From Candidatus Scatomonas pullistercoris (GTDB lineage Bacteria; Bacillota; Clostridia; Lachnospirales; Lachnospiraceae), in NCBI GenBank assembly GCA_018713515.1, contig DVOO01000005.1:1-32329 (forward strand): a stretch of DNA of 32,329 nucleotides, in the 5' to 3' direction. Below the pieces are notes generated by a model. The model ran no database searches, was not told where the DNA came from, and worked only from the letters and a program-made list of their open reading frames with translations. Both the position numbers and the translations under genes were made by a program. Numbering within the stretch: the stretch's first letter is position 1; every line of letters starts with the position of its first letter. Shown here in pieces: positions 16,877 through 24,822 of this stretch.

Positions 16877-16906
16877 ATTATATGACAAAAGGGGCGGAAA
16901 ACGCAA
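16877..16906 (-). promoter_or_regulatory. Promoter of the PucR-type regulator
   Basis: On the - strand TTGCGT (16901-16906) and TATAAT (16877-16882) are 18 bp apart, about 40 bp upstream of the GTG start. It lies back-to-back with the + strand promoter at 16929. Confidence 0.6.
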
Positions 16907-16928
16907 CAGGGAAGGCGCCGGGCTCCTG

Positions 16929-16957
16929 TTTACAGGGAAAAGAACAGCCTATATAAT
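16929..16957 (+). promoter_or_regulatory. Promoter of the GNAT gene
   Basis: TTTACA (16929-16934) and TATAAT (16952-16957) with a 17-bp spacer, about 64 bp before the GNAT start. Confidence 0.65.
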
Positions 16958-17020
16958 AAGAGCTGGCAGAAGAAAAAGAATTATGCGGACGGGGGCGGTG
17001 CCGCGGGAAGGAGATAAGGA

Positions 17021-17437
17021 ATGGAGATCAGAGTTTACCCTGCGCTGCCGGAAGAAGCAGTCAGAATACGGGAAGAAGTATTTATGGAGGAACAGCATTT
17101 TCAGGAAGAGTTTGACGGAAATGACCCTCTGGCTGTTCATCTGGTTTTATATCAGAACGGTATGCCGGCGGGGACCTGCCGCTTTTTTAAGGGGGATGCC
17201 CCCGGGGAATATCTGGTGGGGAGAATCGCCGTGCGCAGGTTCTGCCGGGGAAAAAATTTTGGCGCCTGCCTGCTCCGGAGAGCCGAGGAGGAGATACGGA
17301 AAGCCGGGGGACGTACGGTGCGCCTCCATGCCCAGCGGCAGGCCGTTCCTTTTTATGAAAAGCAGGGATATCAGGCCTACGGGCCCGTGGAGTATGAGGA
17401 GTACTGTCCCCATGTATGGATGAGAAAAAAACTGTAA
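17021..17437 (+). CDS. GNAT-family N-acetyltransferase (ElaA-like)
   Basis: A 138-aa GNAT protein. It shows an N-terminal VRIREEVFMEEQ segment typical of ElaA/YitI-type acetyltransferases, a beta strand entering the acetyl-CoA site (VGRIAVRRFCRGKNFG, about residues 66-81, close to the R/Q-x-x-G-x-G/A motif) and a C-terminal PFYEKQGYQAYG. It would transfer acetyl from acetyl-CoA to an unknown amine. GAAGGAGAT lies seven bases before ATG 17021. It has its own promoter. Confidence 0.87.
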   Translation: MEIRVYPALPEEAVRIREEVFMEEQHFQEEFDGNDPLAVHLVLYQNGMPAGTCRFFKGDAPGEYLVGRIAVRRFCRGKNFGACLLRRAEEEIRKAGGRTVRLHAQRQAVPFYEKQGYQAYGPVEYEEYCPHVWMRKKL

Positions 17438-17516
17438 TTTTCATAATTCATTAACAACAGAATAAAATTCCGTAAAAGCCGGAGACGTATGATTACCGTG
17501 AAAGGAGAATGTTTTT

Positions 17517-18326
17517 ATGAATAATCTTGTGATCACGGTAGAATCCGGCTCCGACATGCCGGAGGATCTGGCCGGGCAGTATGGAATTTTTATTGTGCCC
17601 ATGTATGTACAGTTTGGAGATAAGACCTGCGCGGACGGAAGTTTTCCGCCCTCTGAGGTATGCCGGTATTTTAAAGAAACGGGAAAGGTACCCAAGACCA
17701 GCGGGAGTTCGCCGGATGACTACAGAAAGGTGTTTGACGAGATTCACAGCCGCTGGCCGGAGAAAAAGATTCTTCATCTGGCTTACTCAGCGGTTACCAC
17801 CTGTTCTTTTCAGAGCGCGCAGATCGCGGCGGCCGGGCGGGATTATGTGGCCTGTCTGGATACCAGGCACGTATCGGCAGGGATGACGGCGGCAGTTGTG
17901 GCCGCAGTCCGCGCCCTGGAGAAAAAAGAAAGCTGGGAGCTTCCGGAAGCTGTCCGGGAGGCAGAAAAGGCGGCAGGGAAGGTGCGCATGTGCTTTCTGC
18001 CCTGCAATCTGACGTATCTGCGGGCAGGAGGACGGTGCGGAAATCTTACGGCTCTCTGCGGGAATCTCCTGCAGATTCATCCGCGGATTGAGGTGCTGGA
18101 GGGTTATCTGCGGGCCACCAAAAAATACCGGGGGTCCATGAAAAAAAGTGTGTCCCGGCTGATTCATGATTACGCGGTCCAGGAGGAGCTGGACCGGAGA
18201 GAAGTCTGGTTTCTGCGCACGGTGGATGTCTATGTGGCGCGGATCAGAAATAAATTTGCGGACTGCAGAAGCTTTGAAATTGTCACGGTACATGGCTTCG
18301 GATATAAGGCGGTGCTGAAAGAGTGA
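17517..18326 (+). CDS. Truncated DegV protein fused to the tail of an OmpR-type response regulator
   Basis: A 269-aa open frame of two unrelated parts. Residues 1 to about 233 are DegV-like: VESGSDMPEDL, TSGSSPDDYRKVF (fatty-acid site Ser/Thr region), a SAVTTCSFQSA motif and YLRAGGRCGNLTALCGNLLQI. The final DegV segment, about 50 residues ending in the GPGA-type motif, is missing. Residues 234-269 (TVDVYVARIRNKF, VTVHGFGYKAV) are the recognition helix and wing of a winged-helix response regulator, resembling the remnant at 11826-11987. The reading frame is open across the join near 18216. The stop overlaps the kinase GTG by four bases, as a normal response regulator would. Most likely a deletion removed the end of degV and most of the regulator. 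Without the first winged-helix helices, DNA binding is doubtful. Confidence 0.85.
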   Translation: MNNLVITVESGSDMPEDLAGQYGIFIVPMYVQFGDKTCADGSFPPSEVCRYFKETGKVPKTSGSSPDDYRKVFDEIHSRWPEKKILHLAYSAVTTCSFQSAQIAAAGRDYVACLDTRHVSAGMTAAVVAAVRALEKKESWELPEAVREAEKAAGKVRMCFLPCNLTYLRAGGRCGNLTALCGNLLQIHPRIEVLEGYLRATKKYRGSMKKSVSRLIHDYAVQEELDRREVWFLRTVDVYVARIRNKFADCRSFEIVTVHGFGYKAVLKE

Positions 18327-19342
18327 AGAAGCGGCTGGAAAAATTAACGAAACAAAAGCATGAGGATCAGCGGGTCAACGCGCCGCTGATCTCCTCGCTG
18401 GTTCTGTCCCTGCTGTTCGGCGTGCTGAAACGGTATGTATTCGGAAAACCTCTGAAGCGGATCGCGGAGGCAGCCCGCAAGGTGGCCTCCGGAGAATTTT
18501 CTGTGCGCATCAGCCCCATCCGGGGGGATGGAAAGAAGGACGAAGTGGAGGTGCTGATCGAGGACTTTAATACGATGGCGGGGGAACTGGAAAGCACGGA
18601 AATTCTGAAAAATGATTTTATTTCAAATATCTCTCATGAATTGAAGACGCCGCTCTCCGTGATACAGACCTATGCGGCGGCCATGAAAGTGCCGGATCTG
18701 ACAGAAGAGGAGAGAAAACAGTATGCAGATGTGGTGATCGGCACAACAAAGAAACTGAGCATGCTGGTGACGAATGTACTGCGGCTCTCAAAGCTGCAAA
18801 ATCAGGGGATGCATCCGGAGCCGGAAAGATACCAGCTGGGAGAACAGATCCGGCAGTGCGCGCTGGGATATATGGAACAGTGGGGAAAAAAGAAAATACA
18901 GGTTCAGATGGATGTGGAAGATGTGGAAATATACGCGGACCGGTCCCTGCTGGAACTGGTCTGGAACAATCTGCTGTCCAATGCGGTGAAATTTACCGGC
19001 CGGGAGGGCAGGATCACAGTTCGTTCTGAAATAAAGGAAACGTCTGTCCGGGTCTCGGTCCGAGATACCGGCTGTGGGATTCCCGAGGAGATCCTTCCCC
19101 GGATCTTCGATAAATTTTATCAGGGGGATACTTCTCACGCCACGGAGGGAAACGGACTGGGCCTCGCACTGGTGAAGAAGGTTCTGGAGATCGTGTCCGG
19201 AAAAATCACAGTGGAGAGCCGGTCCGGGGAGGGATCTGTTTTTACTGTGTATCTTCCGCTGCGGACTCTGGGGGATGGAGGAAAGGGCAGTGAAATATCG
19301 GGAGCCCTACAGAGGTCCCCGGACAAAGGGCTTAATCGGTAG
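18323..19342 (+). CDS. Sensor histidine kinase with minimal membrane anchor
   Basis: A 339-aa kinase beginning at GTG 18323 in a GTGA overlap with the DegV fusion. It has one hydrophobic segment (about residues 19-40), a HAMP-like region, the phospho-acceptor box NISHELKTP (H105), the N box (WNNLLSNAVKF), an intact G1 box (RDTGCGIP) and G2 (GNGLGLAL). No sensor domain is visible, and the N-terminus may itself have lost a segment. Beyond the normal end (VYLP) it carries a ~25-residue tail (SEISGALQRSPDKGL) running into the convergent lacI gene by 11 bp, perhaps another join. Its response regulator survives only as a fragment fused to DegV. Confidence 0.86.
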   Translation: MKKRLEKLTKQKHEDQRVNAPLISSLVLSLLFGVLKRYVFGKPLKRIAEAARKVASGEFSVRISPIRGDGKKDEVEVLIEDFNTMAGELESTEILKNDFISNISHELKTPLSVIQTYAAAMKVPDLTEEERKQYADVVIGTTKKLSMLVTNVLRLSKLQNQGMHPEPERYQLGEQIRQCALGYMEQWGKKKIQVQMDVEDVEIYADRSLLELVWNNLLSNAVKFTGREGRITVRSEIKETSVRVSVRDTGCGIPEEILPRIFDKFYQGDTSHATEGNGLGLALVKKVLEIVSGKITVESRSGEGSVFTVYLPLRTLGDGGKGSEISGALQRSPDKGLNR

Positions 19343-20357
19343 TTTCCCGGCGGAACAGATCCGGAGGAATGACCCTGTGTATGGGGTCCTTCAGGGGCTG
19401 GGGCCGCCGTTTTTTGCGCTCTTCCATCTGGAGGGAGAGCAGCTTCATGGCCTCCTGCGCCATGACGGAGATCTGTTGCCCCACCGTACTGGTGGGTATC
19501 ACGGCCTCCCTGGAAATAGGAGAATTGTCAAAACCGATGATCCGGTACGTGTCCGGCAGCCTTCCGTATTTCTGGAACAGAATATTCAGAAGTACATTGG
19601 CGTGCGTATCGTTGGGCATAAAAATTCCTTTTTTCTGATTCGGATATTTCTGCTCCAGAGTGCCGGTCAGTTCCAGAATTTTTGCACGGTTTTCTTCAAA
19701 GGTGTCGCCCAGATGAGTCAGGATCAGCTCATAGGGCAGGTGCTCTTGTTTACAGGCATCGACAAATCCCCGGATGCGGCCGGAAGCCGGGGAGGTGTCG
19801 GGAATATCGGCATTGACATGGATCAGGATGTCGCAGCAGCATTCCCGCAGCAGGCCGGCGGCCTGCACGCCGCCCAGATAATTGTCTGTATTGACGCTGC
19901 AGATTTTCTGATCTTCCCGCTCAATGCCTACTACAGGAATATTATAAGAGGCAAGCTCCTCAGAGGGAATGGTGGGGCTTAAGACGATCATCCCTTCTAT
20001 ATTATAGGCCAGCAGTTCTTCCATATATCTCCGCTCCACATCCGCTTTCGCGTTTCCGGTGAAAACGAGAAATTTATAACCGTAGGTTTCGTAGGTGGCC
20101 AGGATCTGGTTCAGCATTTCCGCGTAAAAATGCATATAAAGGTTGGGAATGACAACGCCCACAAATTCTGTCCGGCCGCTGGCCAGGATCCGTCCGATCT
20201 TATTTTCCTTATAGTCCAGCGCCTCCAGAGCATCCGCGATCTTCTGCTGATTTTCCAGAGTCAGAGAATCGGGGTCATTGAAATATCTGGAAATGGTTGT
20301 TTTGGAAAAATTTGTATATGCAGCGATATCCGCAAAGGTTACTCTTTTTTTTGCCAT
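19332..20357 (-). CDS. LacI-family transcriptional regulator of the fructoside operon
   Basis: A 341-aa repressor. The LacI helix-turn-helix is at the N-terminus (VTFADIAAYTNFSKTTISRY, about residues 6-25), followed by the hinge (KENKIGRILASGRT) and a periplasmic-binding-like sensor domain (VGVVIPNLY, GFDNSPIS). ATG 20357 is chosen for homology and for AAGGAGAT just upstream; an earlier in-frame ATG at 20393 lies inside the leader hairpin. It is divergent from the sugar ABC/GH32 operon, and 12-bp operator-like repeats lie between them, so it probably represses that operon and itself, with a fructoside or derivative as inducer (inference). Confidence 0.9.
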   Translation of the reverse strand: MAKKRVTFADIAAYTNFSKTTISRYFNDPDSLTLENQQKIADALEALDYKENKIGRILASGRTEFVGVVIPNLYMHFYAEMLNQILATYETYGYKFLVFTGNAKADVERRYMEELLAYNIEGMIVLSPTIPSEELASYNIPVVGIEREDQKICSVNTDNYLGGVQAAGLLRECCCDILIHVNADIPDTSPASGRIRGFVDACKQEHLPYELILTHLGDTFEENRAKILELTGTLEQKYPNQKKGIFMPNDTHANVLLNILFQKYGRLPDTYRIIGFDNSPISREAVIPTSTVGQQISVMAQEAMKLLSLQMEERKKRRPQPLKDPIHRVIPPDLFRRETTD

Positions 20358-20379
20358 AACGATTATCTCCTTGAATCCA

Positions 20380-20419
20380 GCAGGAGCAGGCATTTCGTCC
20401 TGCTCCTGCGCTTTTTTTT
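20380..20419 (+). terminator. Terminator-type hairpin at the 5' end of lacI
   Basis: GCAGGAGCAGG (20380-20390) and CCTGCTCCTGC (20399-20409) form a perfect 11-bp stem, then GC and eight T residues (20412-20419). It is a canonical terminator for + strand transcription, yet the only upstream + strand gene is the kinase ending at 19342. In the lacI orientation the same stem lies at the very start of the mRNA, just before the ribosome site, where it could stabilise the transcript. Confidence 0.85.
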
Positions 20420-20449
20420 ATCATACCAGAAAAGGCAGAGGAATTTCAA
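20420..20449 (-). promoter_or_regulatory. lacI promoter
   Basis: On the - strand TTGAAA (20444-20449) and TATGAT (20420-20425) are 18 bp apart. The upstream operator pair (20455-20478) abuts the -35, consistent with autoregulation. Confidence 0.65.
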
Positions 20450-20454
20450 TGGAA

Positions 20455-20478
20455 TAACCGATAACGTAACCGGTTTTG
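20455..20478. promoter_or_regulatory. Upstream operator pair (two 12-bp units)
   Basis: Two adjacent 12-bp units, TAACCGATAACG (20455-20466) and TAACCGGTTTTG (20467-20478). The second contains the perfect palindrome AACCGGTT with a central CG, typical of LacI-family operators. They lie about 100 bp upstream of the fructoside promoter start and next to the lacI -35. Confidence 0.65.
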
Positions 20479-20539
20479 TGAAAGCTGAACAGAAATGAAA
20501 GGCACGAACTGGGACATATGACGAAAATAAAATTTGCTA

Positions 20540-20568
20540 TTGAAAGCAGATGCGGCATAGGCTATGAT
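20540..20568 (+). promoter_or_regulatory. Promoter of the fructoside ABC/GH32 operon
   Basis: TTGAAA (20540-20545) and TATGAT (20563-20568) with an ideal 17-bp spacer. The predicted start, near 20575, is immediately followed by three operator units. Confidence 0.72.
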
Positions 20569-20577
20569 TACTGTAAA

Positions 20578-20613
20578 GAACCGGTTACTTAACCGATAAC
20601 ATAACCGATTACT
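20578..20613. promoter_or_regulatory. Downstream operator array (three 12-bp units)
   Basis: Three head-to-tail 12-bp units: GAACCGGTTACT (20578-20589), TAACCGATAACA (20590-20601) and TAACCGATTACT (20602-20613). They share TAACCGRTWAC and cover about +3 to +38 of the predicted transcript, an ideal position for LacI-type roadblock repression. Together with the upstream pair they could allow looping. Confidence 0.7.
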
Positions 20614-20634
20614 CAAAGGGAGGAAGGAGAGAAA

Positions 20635-21957
20635 ATGAAAAAAAGGTGGATGTGTCTGGCCGGAATGGCCCTTGCCGCGGCCTGCCTGGCCGGATGCCAG
20701 CAGAAGGATCCGGAACCGGGAGAGGTGGCCGGATATGATCCCGGAGAGGAATACCTTTCCATCTGGGTTCATTCCATTGAGGACACGGAGGAGGGCCGGG
20801 CCTACAGGGAAGCAGTGGAAAGCTTCAATGAGGCTTTCGACGGCAAGTACTTTGCAGACATTGAGTTTGTCCCCAGAAATGACAGCGGCGGCGGTTACTC
20901 GGACAAGGTAAATGCTTCCGTGATGTCGGGAGGGCTTCCGGATGTACTTACCGTGGACGGTCCCAACATATCTGCCTATGCGGCAAACGGCATCATCCAG
21001 CCGCTGGCGGAATTGACGGAAGAGGAAAAGAGTGCGTACCTGCCCTCCATCATTGAACAGGGCACAGTAAACGATCAGCTGTACGCGCTGGGAGTTATGG
21101 AGTCCAGTGTAGGACTTTACTACAATAAGGATATTCTGGAGGAAGCGGGAATCGAGGTGCCGGATGCGGATCATCCCTGGACCTGGACAGAATTTCAGGA
21201 AATTCTGGAAGAGCTGAAACCGCTGATGGCGGAGAAAGACGGTTACCCTCTGGATATGACATTCCCGGTGGGTGAGACAAGCATTTATTACTTTGCACCT
21301 TTCGTATGGTCCGGCGGGGGTGAGCTGGTGAGCGAGGACGGACTGACGGCGGATGGATATTTTAATTCCGAGCAGACTGTCACGGCCATGGATTATTTCC
21401 GGATGATTGTGGAAAACGGTTACATGTCGGAAGCTCCCATCGATCATCTGTTTGAGAGCGGAAGGGCCGCTTTCAAGTTTGACGGCGCCTGGGAGGTAAA
21501 TACCGTCTACACCAGTTATCCCGATATTAATCTGGGTGTGGCCCCCTACGTGGTCAGCGACAACTGGGACGGGGGCACTTACACCCCCACAGGTTCCTGG
21601 GCTTTTGCGGCATCCACAGAGGCCGAGGACATCGAGGCGGCCACTGAGCTGGTGAAGTGGATGAGCGGTGTGGAGAGCGGGATCCGCATCTGGAATATGA
21701 CAAAGAGTTTCCCCTCCACCTATGAGGCATTCGATAGTATCGATGTCTTCCAGACGGATGAAAACTACAGCGTGCTGTACAATCAGCTGAGCAACTACGG
21801 TCATCCGCGCCCCAAGACTCCGGTTTATCCACAGGTCAGCACGTGTTTCCAGGAGACTCTGGAGAGTGTGGCTCTGGGCGGAAAAGATGCGCAGACAGAG
21901 CTGGACAAACAGGTGAAGCGGATCAACACGAAATTGGAACGTTATGCGAGGGAATAG
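20635..21957 (+). CDS. Sugar ABC transporter substrate-binding lipoprotein
   Basis: A 440-aa family 1 extracellular solute-binding protein. A lipoprotein signal (residues 1-20, lipobox LAGC, Cys21) anchors it outside the membrane. The mature part has two-lobed binding-protein features such as SGGLPDVLTVDGPN, LPSIIEQGTVNDQLYALG, YNKDILEEAG and a late GSWAFAAS segment. With a downstream GH32 enzyme, a fructo-oligosaccharide or sucrose-like ligand is likely. GGGAGGAAGGAGAG precedes ATG 20635. First gene of a LacI-controlled operon. Confidence 0.92.
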   Translation: MKKRWMCLAGMALAAACLAGCQQKDPEPGEVAGYDPGEEYLSIWVHSIEDTEEGRAYREAVESFNEAFDGKYFADIEFVPRNDSGGGYSDKVNASVMSGGLPDVLTVDGPNISAYAANGIIQPLAELTEEEKSAYLPSIIEQGTVNDQLYALGVMESSVGLYYNKDILEEAGIEVPDADHPWTWTEFQEILEELKPLMAEKDGYPLDMTFPVGETSIYYFAPFVWSGGGELVSEDGLTADGYFNSEQTVTAMDYFRMIVENGYMSEAPIDHLFESGRAAFKFDGAWEVNTVYTSYPDINLGVAPYVVSDNWDGGTYTPTGSWAFAASTEAEDIEAATELVKWMSGVESGIRIWNMTKSFPSTYEAFDSIDVFQTDENYSVLYNQLSNYGHPRPKTPVYPQVSTCFQETLESVALGGKDAQTELDKQVKRINTKLERYARE

Positions 21958-21960
21958 CAG

Positions 21961-22860
21961 ATGAAGAAAAAGAATTCAATTATGGGAATGGCGTTTTTTG
22001 GCCCCGCGCTGGTACTGATGGTCATCTTTCTGTTTTTGCCGATGGTGCTCACCTTTATATTCAGTTTTACGGATTACTTCGCACTGAATCCCGGGCTGAC
22101 GCACTTTGTGGGACTGGAAAACTATTTTGAAATTTTTCAGGACGAATTATTCCTGAAATCCTTTTTAAACACTGTAAAATTTGTGATTATAATTGTGCCT
22201 CTGCAGTGTGGCGGAGCGCTGCTCCTGGCGCTGGCCATCAACAAGGCGGCCCACTGCAAAAAATACTTTAAAGTGGCGTTTTTCATTCCGGTGGTCATGT
22301 CCCTGGCCGTTGTGTCCACCCTGTGGATGCAGATCTATAGCCCCGAGGGAATCCTGAACACGCTGCTGGAACATCTGGGGATCTCGGCACAGCCGTTTAT
22401 CTACAGCTCCAAACAGGCGCTCCCCTCCATCGCCATCATGAGCGCATGGCAGGGCATGGGCTATCAGATGATCATTTTCCTGGGCGGTCTGCAGAACATT
22501 AATCCGGCGCTTTATGAGGCAGCAGAGATGGACCACGCCAGCGCATGGCAGAAGTTCAAGGACATTACGCTTCCGGAGCTGAAGCCCCTGTGTGTGTTCG
22601 TGTTTATCACCGTTACCATCGGCGCTTTCCGGATGCTGGTGCAGCCCATGGTCATGACCGGAGGCGGTCCGGATCACTCCACGTACACGATGGTCTATGA
22701 TATTTACGAAACGGGTACCGTCAACTGGGAGATGGGCCTGGCGTCCACCATGGCGGTGGTATTCACAGTGTTTGTGGTCATTCTGACCATCATCCAGAAT
22801 GTCCTGACAAAGGGAAAGGAGGAGAGAAAACTTGTTCACAAAAAAGCAAAAGCGCGTTAA
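21961..22860 (+). CDS. Sugar ABC transporter permease (MalF/UgpA type)
   Basis: A 299-aa inner-membrane permease with six predicted helices. The EAA loop that docks on the ATPase reads YEAAEMDHASAWQKFKDITLP (about residues 181-201). It starts three bases after the binding-protein stop. It forms the channel with the next permease. Confidence 0.92.
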   Translation: MKKKNSIMGMAFFGPALVLMVIFLFLPMVLTFIFSFTDYFALNPGLTHFVGLENYFEIFQDELFLKSFLNTVKFVIIIVPLQCGGALLLALAINKAAHCKKYFKVAFFIPVVMSLAVVSTLWMQIYSPEGILNTLLEHLGISAQPFIYSSKQALPSIAIMSAWQGMGYQMIIFLGGLQNINPALYEAAEMDHASAWQKFKDITLPELKPLCVFVFITVTIGAFRMLVQPMVMTGGGPDHSTYTMVYDIYETGTVNWEMGLASTMAVVFTVFVVILTIIQNVLTKGKEERKLVHKKAKAR

Positions 22861-23683
22861 CTGGATCCTGGTAGTGATCCTGCTGGTACTGTCCATCTTC
22901 TTCCTGTTCCCGGTGATCTGGATGCTGGCGAACTCCTTTAAGCCGGACGCAGCCATCACGGCGGATATGAATTCCATCGCAGCCTTTATTCCGCCGGCGC
23001 CGGACGGAAGCTTCTTTGACAATTATATTTCTATTATCACGAATACCAGCTTTCTGCGGTATATGGGAAATACCCTTCTGTATGCGGCGATCCTGATCGT
23101 CCTGAGCGTTATTATCAACGGTCTGGCGGGATACGCTCTGGCGAAGATTAAATTTCCCTTCCGGGATCAGTGGCTGCTGATCATCATGATGCTGCTGATC
23201 GTGCCCACAGAGACGGTCATCACCATTCATTTCCTGATCATCGCAAAAGCGGGACTGTTAAATACTGTTGTGGGATATATCCTGCCGATGATCGTGAATC
23301 CGTTTAATATTTTCCTGTTTCGACAGGTGTTTGTCAGTCTGCCGGACGATGTGTATGAGGCGGCGCAGCTGGATTTCTGCGGACCGGTAAAATACTTTTT
23401 TACCATGGTCATCCCCATGTCCAAGACCGTTGTGGCCACAGTCAGCGTATTCACATTCCTGAATGTGTGGAACGATTATCTCTGGCCGTCACTGGTATTT
23501 ACATCCAGTGATCTGCTGACAGCGCAGATCGGTCTGAACTCCATTACGTCCAATGAAAATACGACAATGGGACAGACGCTGGCGGTTATTACACTGGTTA
23601 CGATCCCGGTAATCATCATCTACTCGCTGTTCTCCAAACAGATCGTGGAAGGTGTTACCTCAACAGGCTCAAAGGAAGGATAA
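22832..23683 (+). CDS. Sugar ABC transporter permease (MalG/UgpE type)
   Basis: A 283-aa permease, six predicted helices, with the EAA loop YEAAQLDFCGPVKYFFTMVIP (about residues 175-195). The start is TTG 22832, supported by AAGGAGGAG about ten bases upstream and an overlap of 29 bp with the preceding permease; no suitable ATG lies nearby. Partner of the MalF-type subunit. Confidence 0.91.
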   Translation: MFTKKQKRVNWILVVILLVLSIFFLFPVIWMLANSFKPDAAITADMNSIAAFIPPAPDGSFFDNYISIITNTSFLRYMGNTLLYAAILIVLSVIINGLAGYALAKIKFPFRDQWLLIIMMLLIVPTETVITIHFLIIAKAGLLNTVVGYILPMIVNPFNIFLFRQVFVSLPDDVYEAAQLDFCGPVKYFFTMVIPMSKTVVATVSVFTFLNVWNDYLWPSLVFTSSDLLTAQIGLNSITSNENTTMGQTLAVITLVTIPVIIIYSLFSKQIVEGVTSTGSKEG

Positions 23684-23687
23684 TGAG

Positions 23688-24791
23688 ATGAGTTATATAG
23701 AATTCAAAAATGTATGTAAAAAATATCCCGGATCAGATAAAAATACCGTGGAGAATCTGAATCTGAATATCGAAGAAAAAGAGTTCATTGCCTTTGTCGG
23801 ACCTTCCGGATGCGGAAAATCCACGACTCTCCGGATGATGGCAGGCTTTGAGGAGATCACCGGGGGAGAGCTCTACATCGGCGGAAAAAAGATGAACGAT
23901 GTGGCGCCCCGTGACAGAGGGATCGCCATGGTGTTCCAGAACTACGCGCTGTATCCCCACATGACTGTGGAGAAAAACATCGGCTACGGACTGAAGAACA
24001 TGAAAATGCCGGCCGACAAGATCAAAGAAAAAGTGGACTGGGCCATCAAGCTCCTGGGACTGGAAGAGTACCGGTACAGGAAACCGAAAAACCTCTCAGG
24101 CGGCCAGCGCCAGAGGGTGGCTCTGGGCCGTGCCATTGTGAAGAACCAGAAAGTGTTCCTCATGGACGAGCCGCTGTCCAACCTGGACGCCAAGCTCCGT
24201 GTCAGTATGAGGACCGAGATCAGCAAGCTGCACCGCCAGCTGGGCGCCACCACCATCTATGTCACCCACGATCAGGTGGAGGCCATGACCATGGCGGACC
24301 GGATCGTCATCATGAAGGACGGCGTAGTCCAGCAGGTGGGAAGACCCATGGAGCTGTATGATCATCCGGTCAATCAGTTTGTGGCCGGTTTCATCGGATC
24401 CCCGCAGATGAACTTCTTTGACGTGACGGTGGAGAACGGCATTGTGAAATTCCAGGACGGAAACACTCTGAAACTCTCCGAGGGAACGCTGAAAAAACTG
24501 GGCGGGCGCCAGGGAGAGATGATCATGGGAATCCGCGGCGAGGATCTCAAGATGGATGAGCAGAATCTGGAGCTGAGAAAAGAAAACAAACAGTCCGCTG
24601 TGATCACCGATACGGAAGTCATGGGAAATGAGAATAACCTGTATTTCGAATTCGGCGGAACCCAGGCGGTAGCCCGTGTTTCCAAATATGAGATCAGCCA
24701 GATCGGCGACAAGATCGAATTTGTGTTTATGCCCTCAAAGATCCATTTCTTTGATAAAGAGACCGGTGTAAATTACACAGAGGCAGAATAA
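23688..24791 (+). CDS. Sugar ABC transporter ATPase (MsmK/UgpC type)
   Basis: A 367-aa ATPase. It has Walker A GPSGCGKS (38-45), Q-loop VFQNYALYPHMTV, signature LSGGQRQR, Walker B VFLMDEPLSNLD and H-loop YVTHDQVEA, followed by a C-terminal TOBE-type regulatory domain of about 130 residues. It energises the two permeases. ATG 23688 follows the permease stop by four bases; an earlier in-frame ATG at 23652 lies inside the permease gene. Many Firmicutes share one such ATPase among several sugar importers; here it has a dedicated place in the operon. Confidence 0.93.
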   Translation: MSYIEFKNVCKKYPGSDKNTVENLNLNIEEKEFIAFVGPSGCGKSTTLRMMAGFEEITGGELYIGGKKMNDVAPRDRGIAMVFQNYALYPHMTVEKNIGYGLKNMKMPADKIKEKVDWAIKLLGLEEYRYRKPKNLSGGQRQRVALGRAIVKNQKVFLMDEPLSNLDAKLRVSMRTEISKLHRQLGATTIYVTHDQVEAMTMADRIVIMKDGVVQQVGRPMELYDHPVNQFVAGFIGSPQMNFFDVTVENGIVKFQDGNTLKLSEGTLKKLGGRQGEMIMGIRGEDLKMDEQNLELRKENKQSAVITDTEVMGNENNLYFEFGGTQAVARVSKYEISQIGDKIEFVFMPSKIHFFDKETGVNYTEAE

Positions 24792-24822
24792 AAAAGAACA
24801 GGAGTAAATAGACGGAAGCAGT

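Noticed and set aside
20455-20613. CRISPR-like short repeats
   Set aside because: The 12-bp units are head-to-tail without spacers and contain LacI-type palindromes; they are operators, not an array.
20446-21804. A 452-codon - strand open frame
   Set aside because: Opposite the sugar-binding lipoprotein and running through the operator array; no domain recognised.
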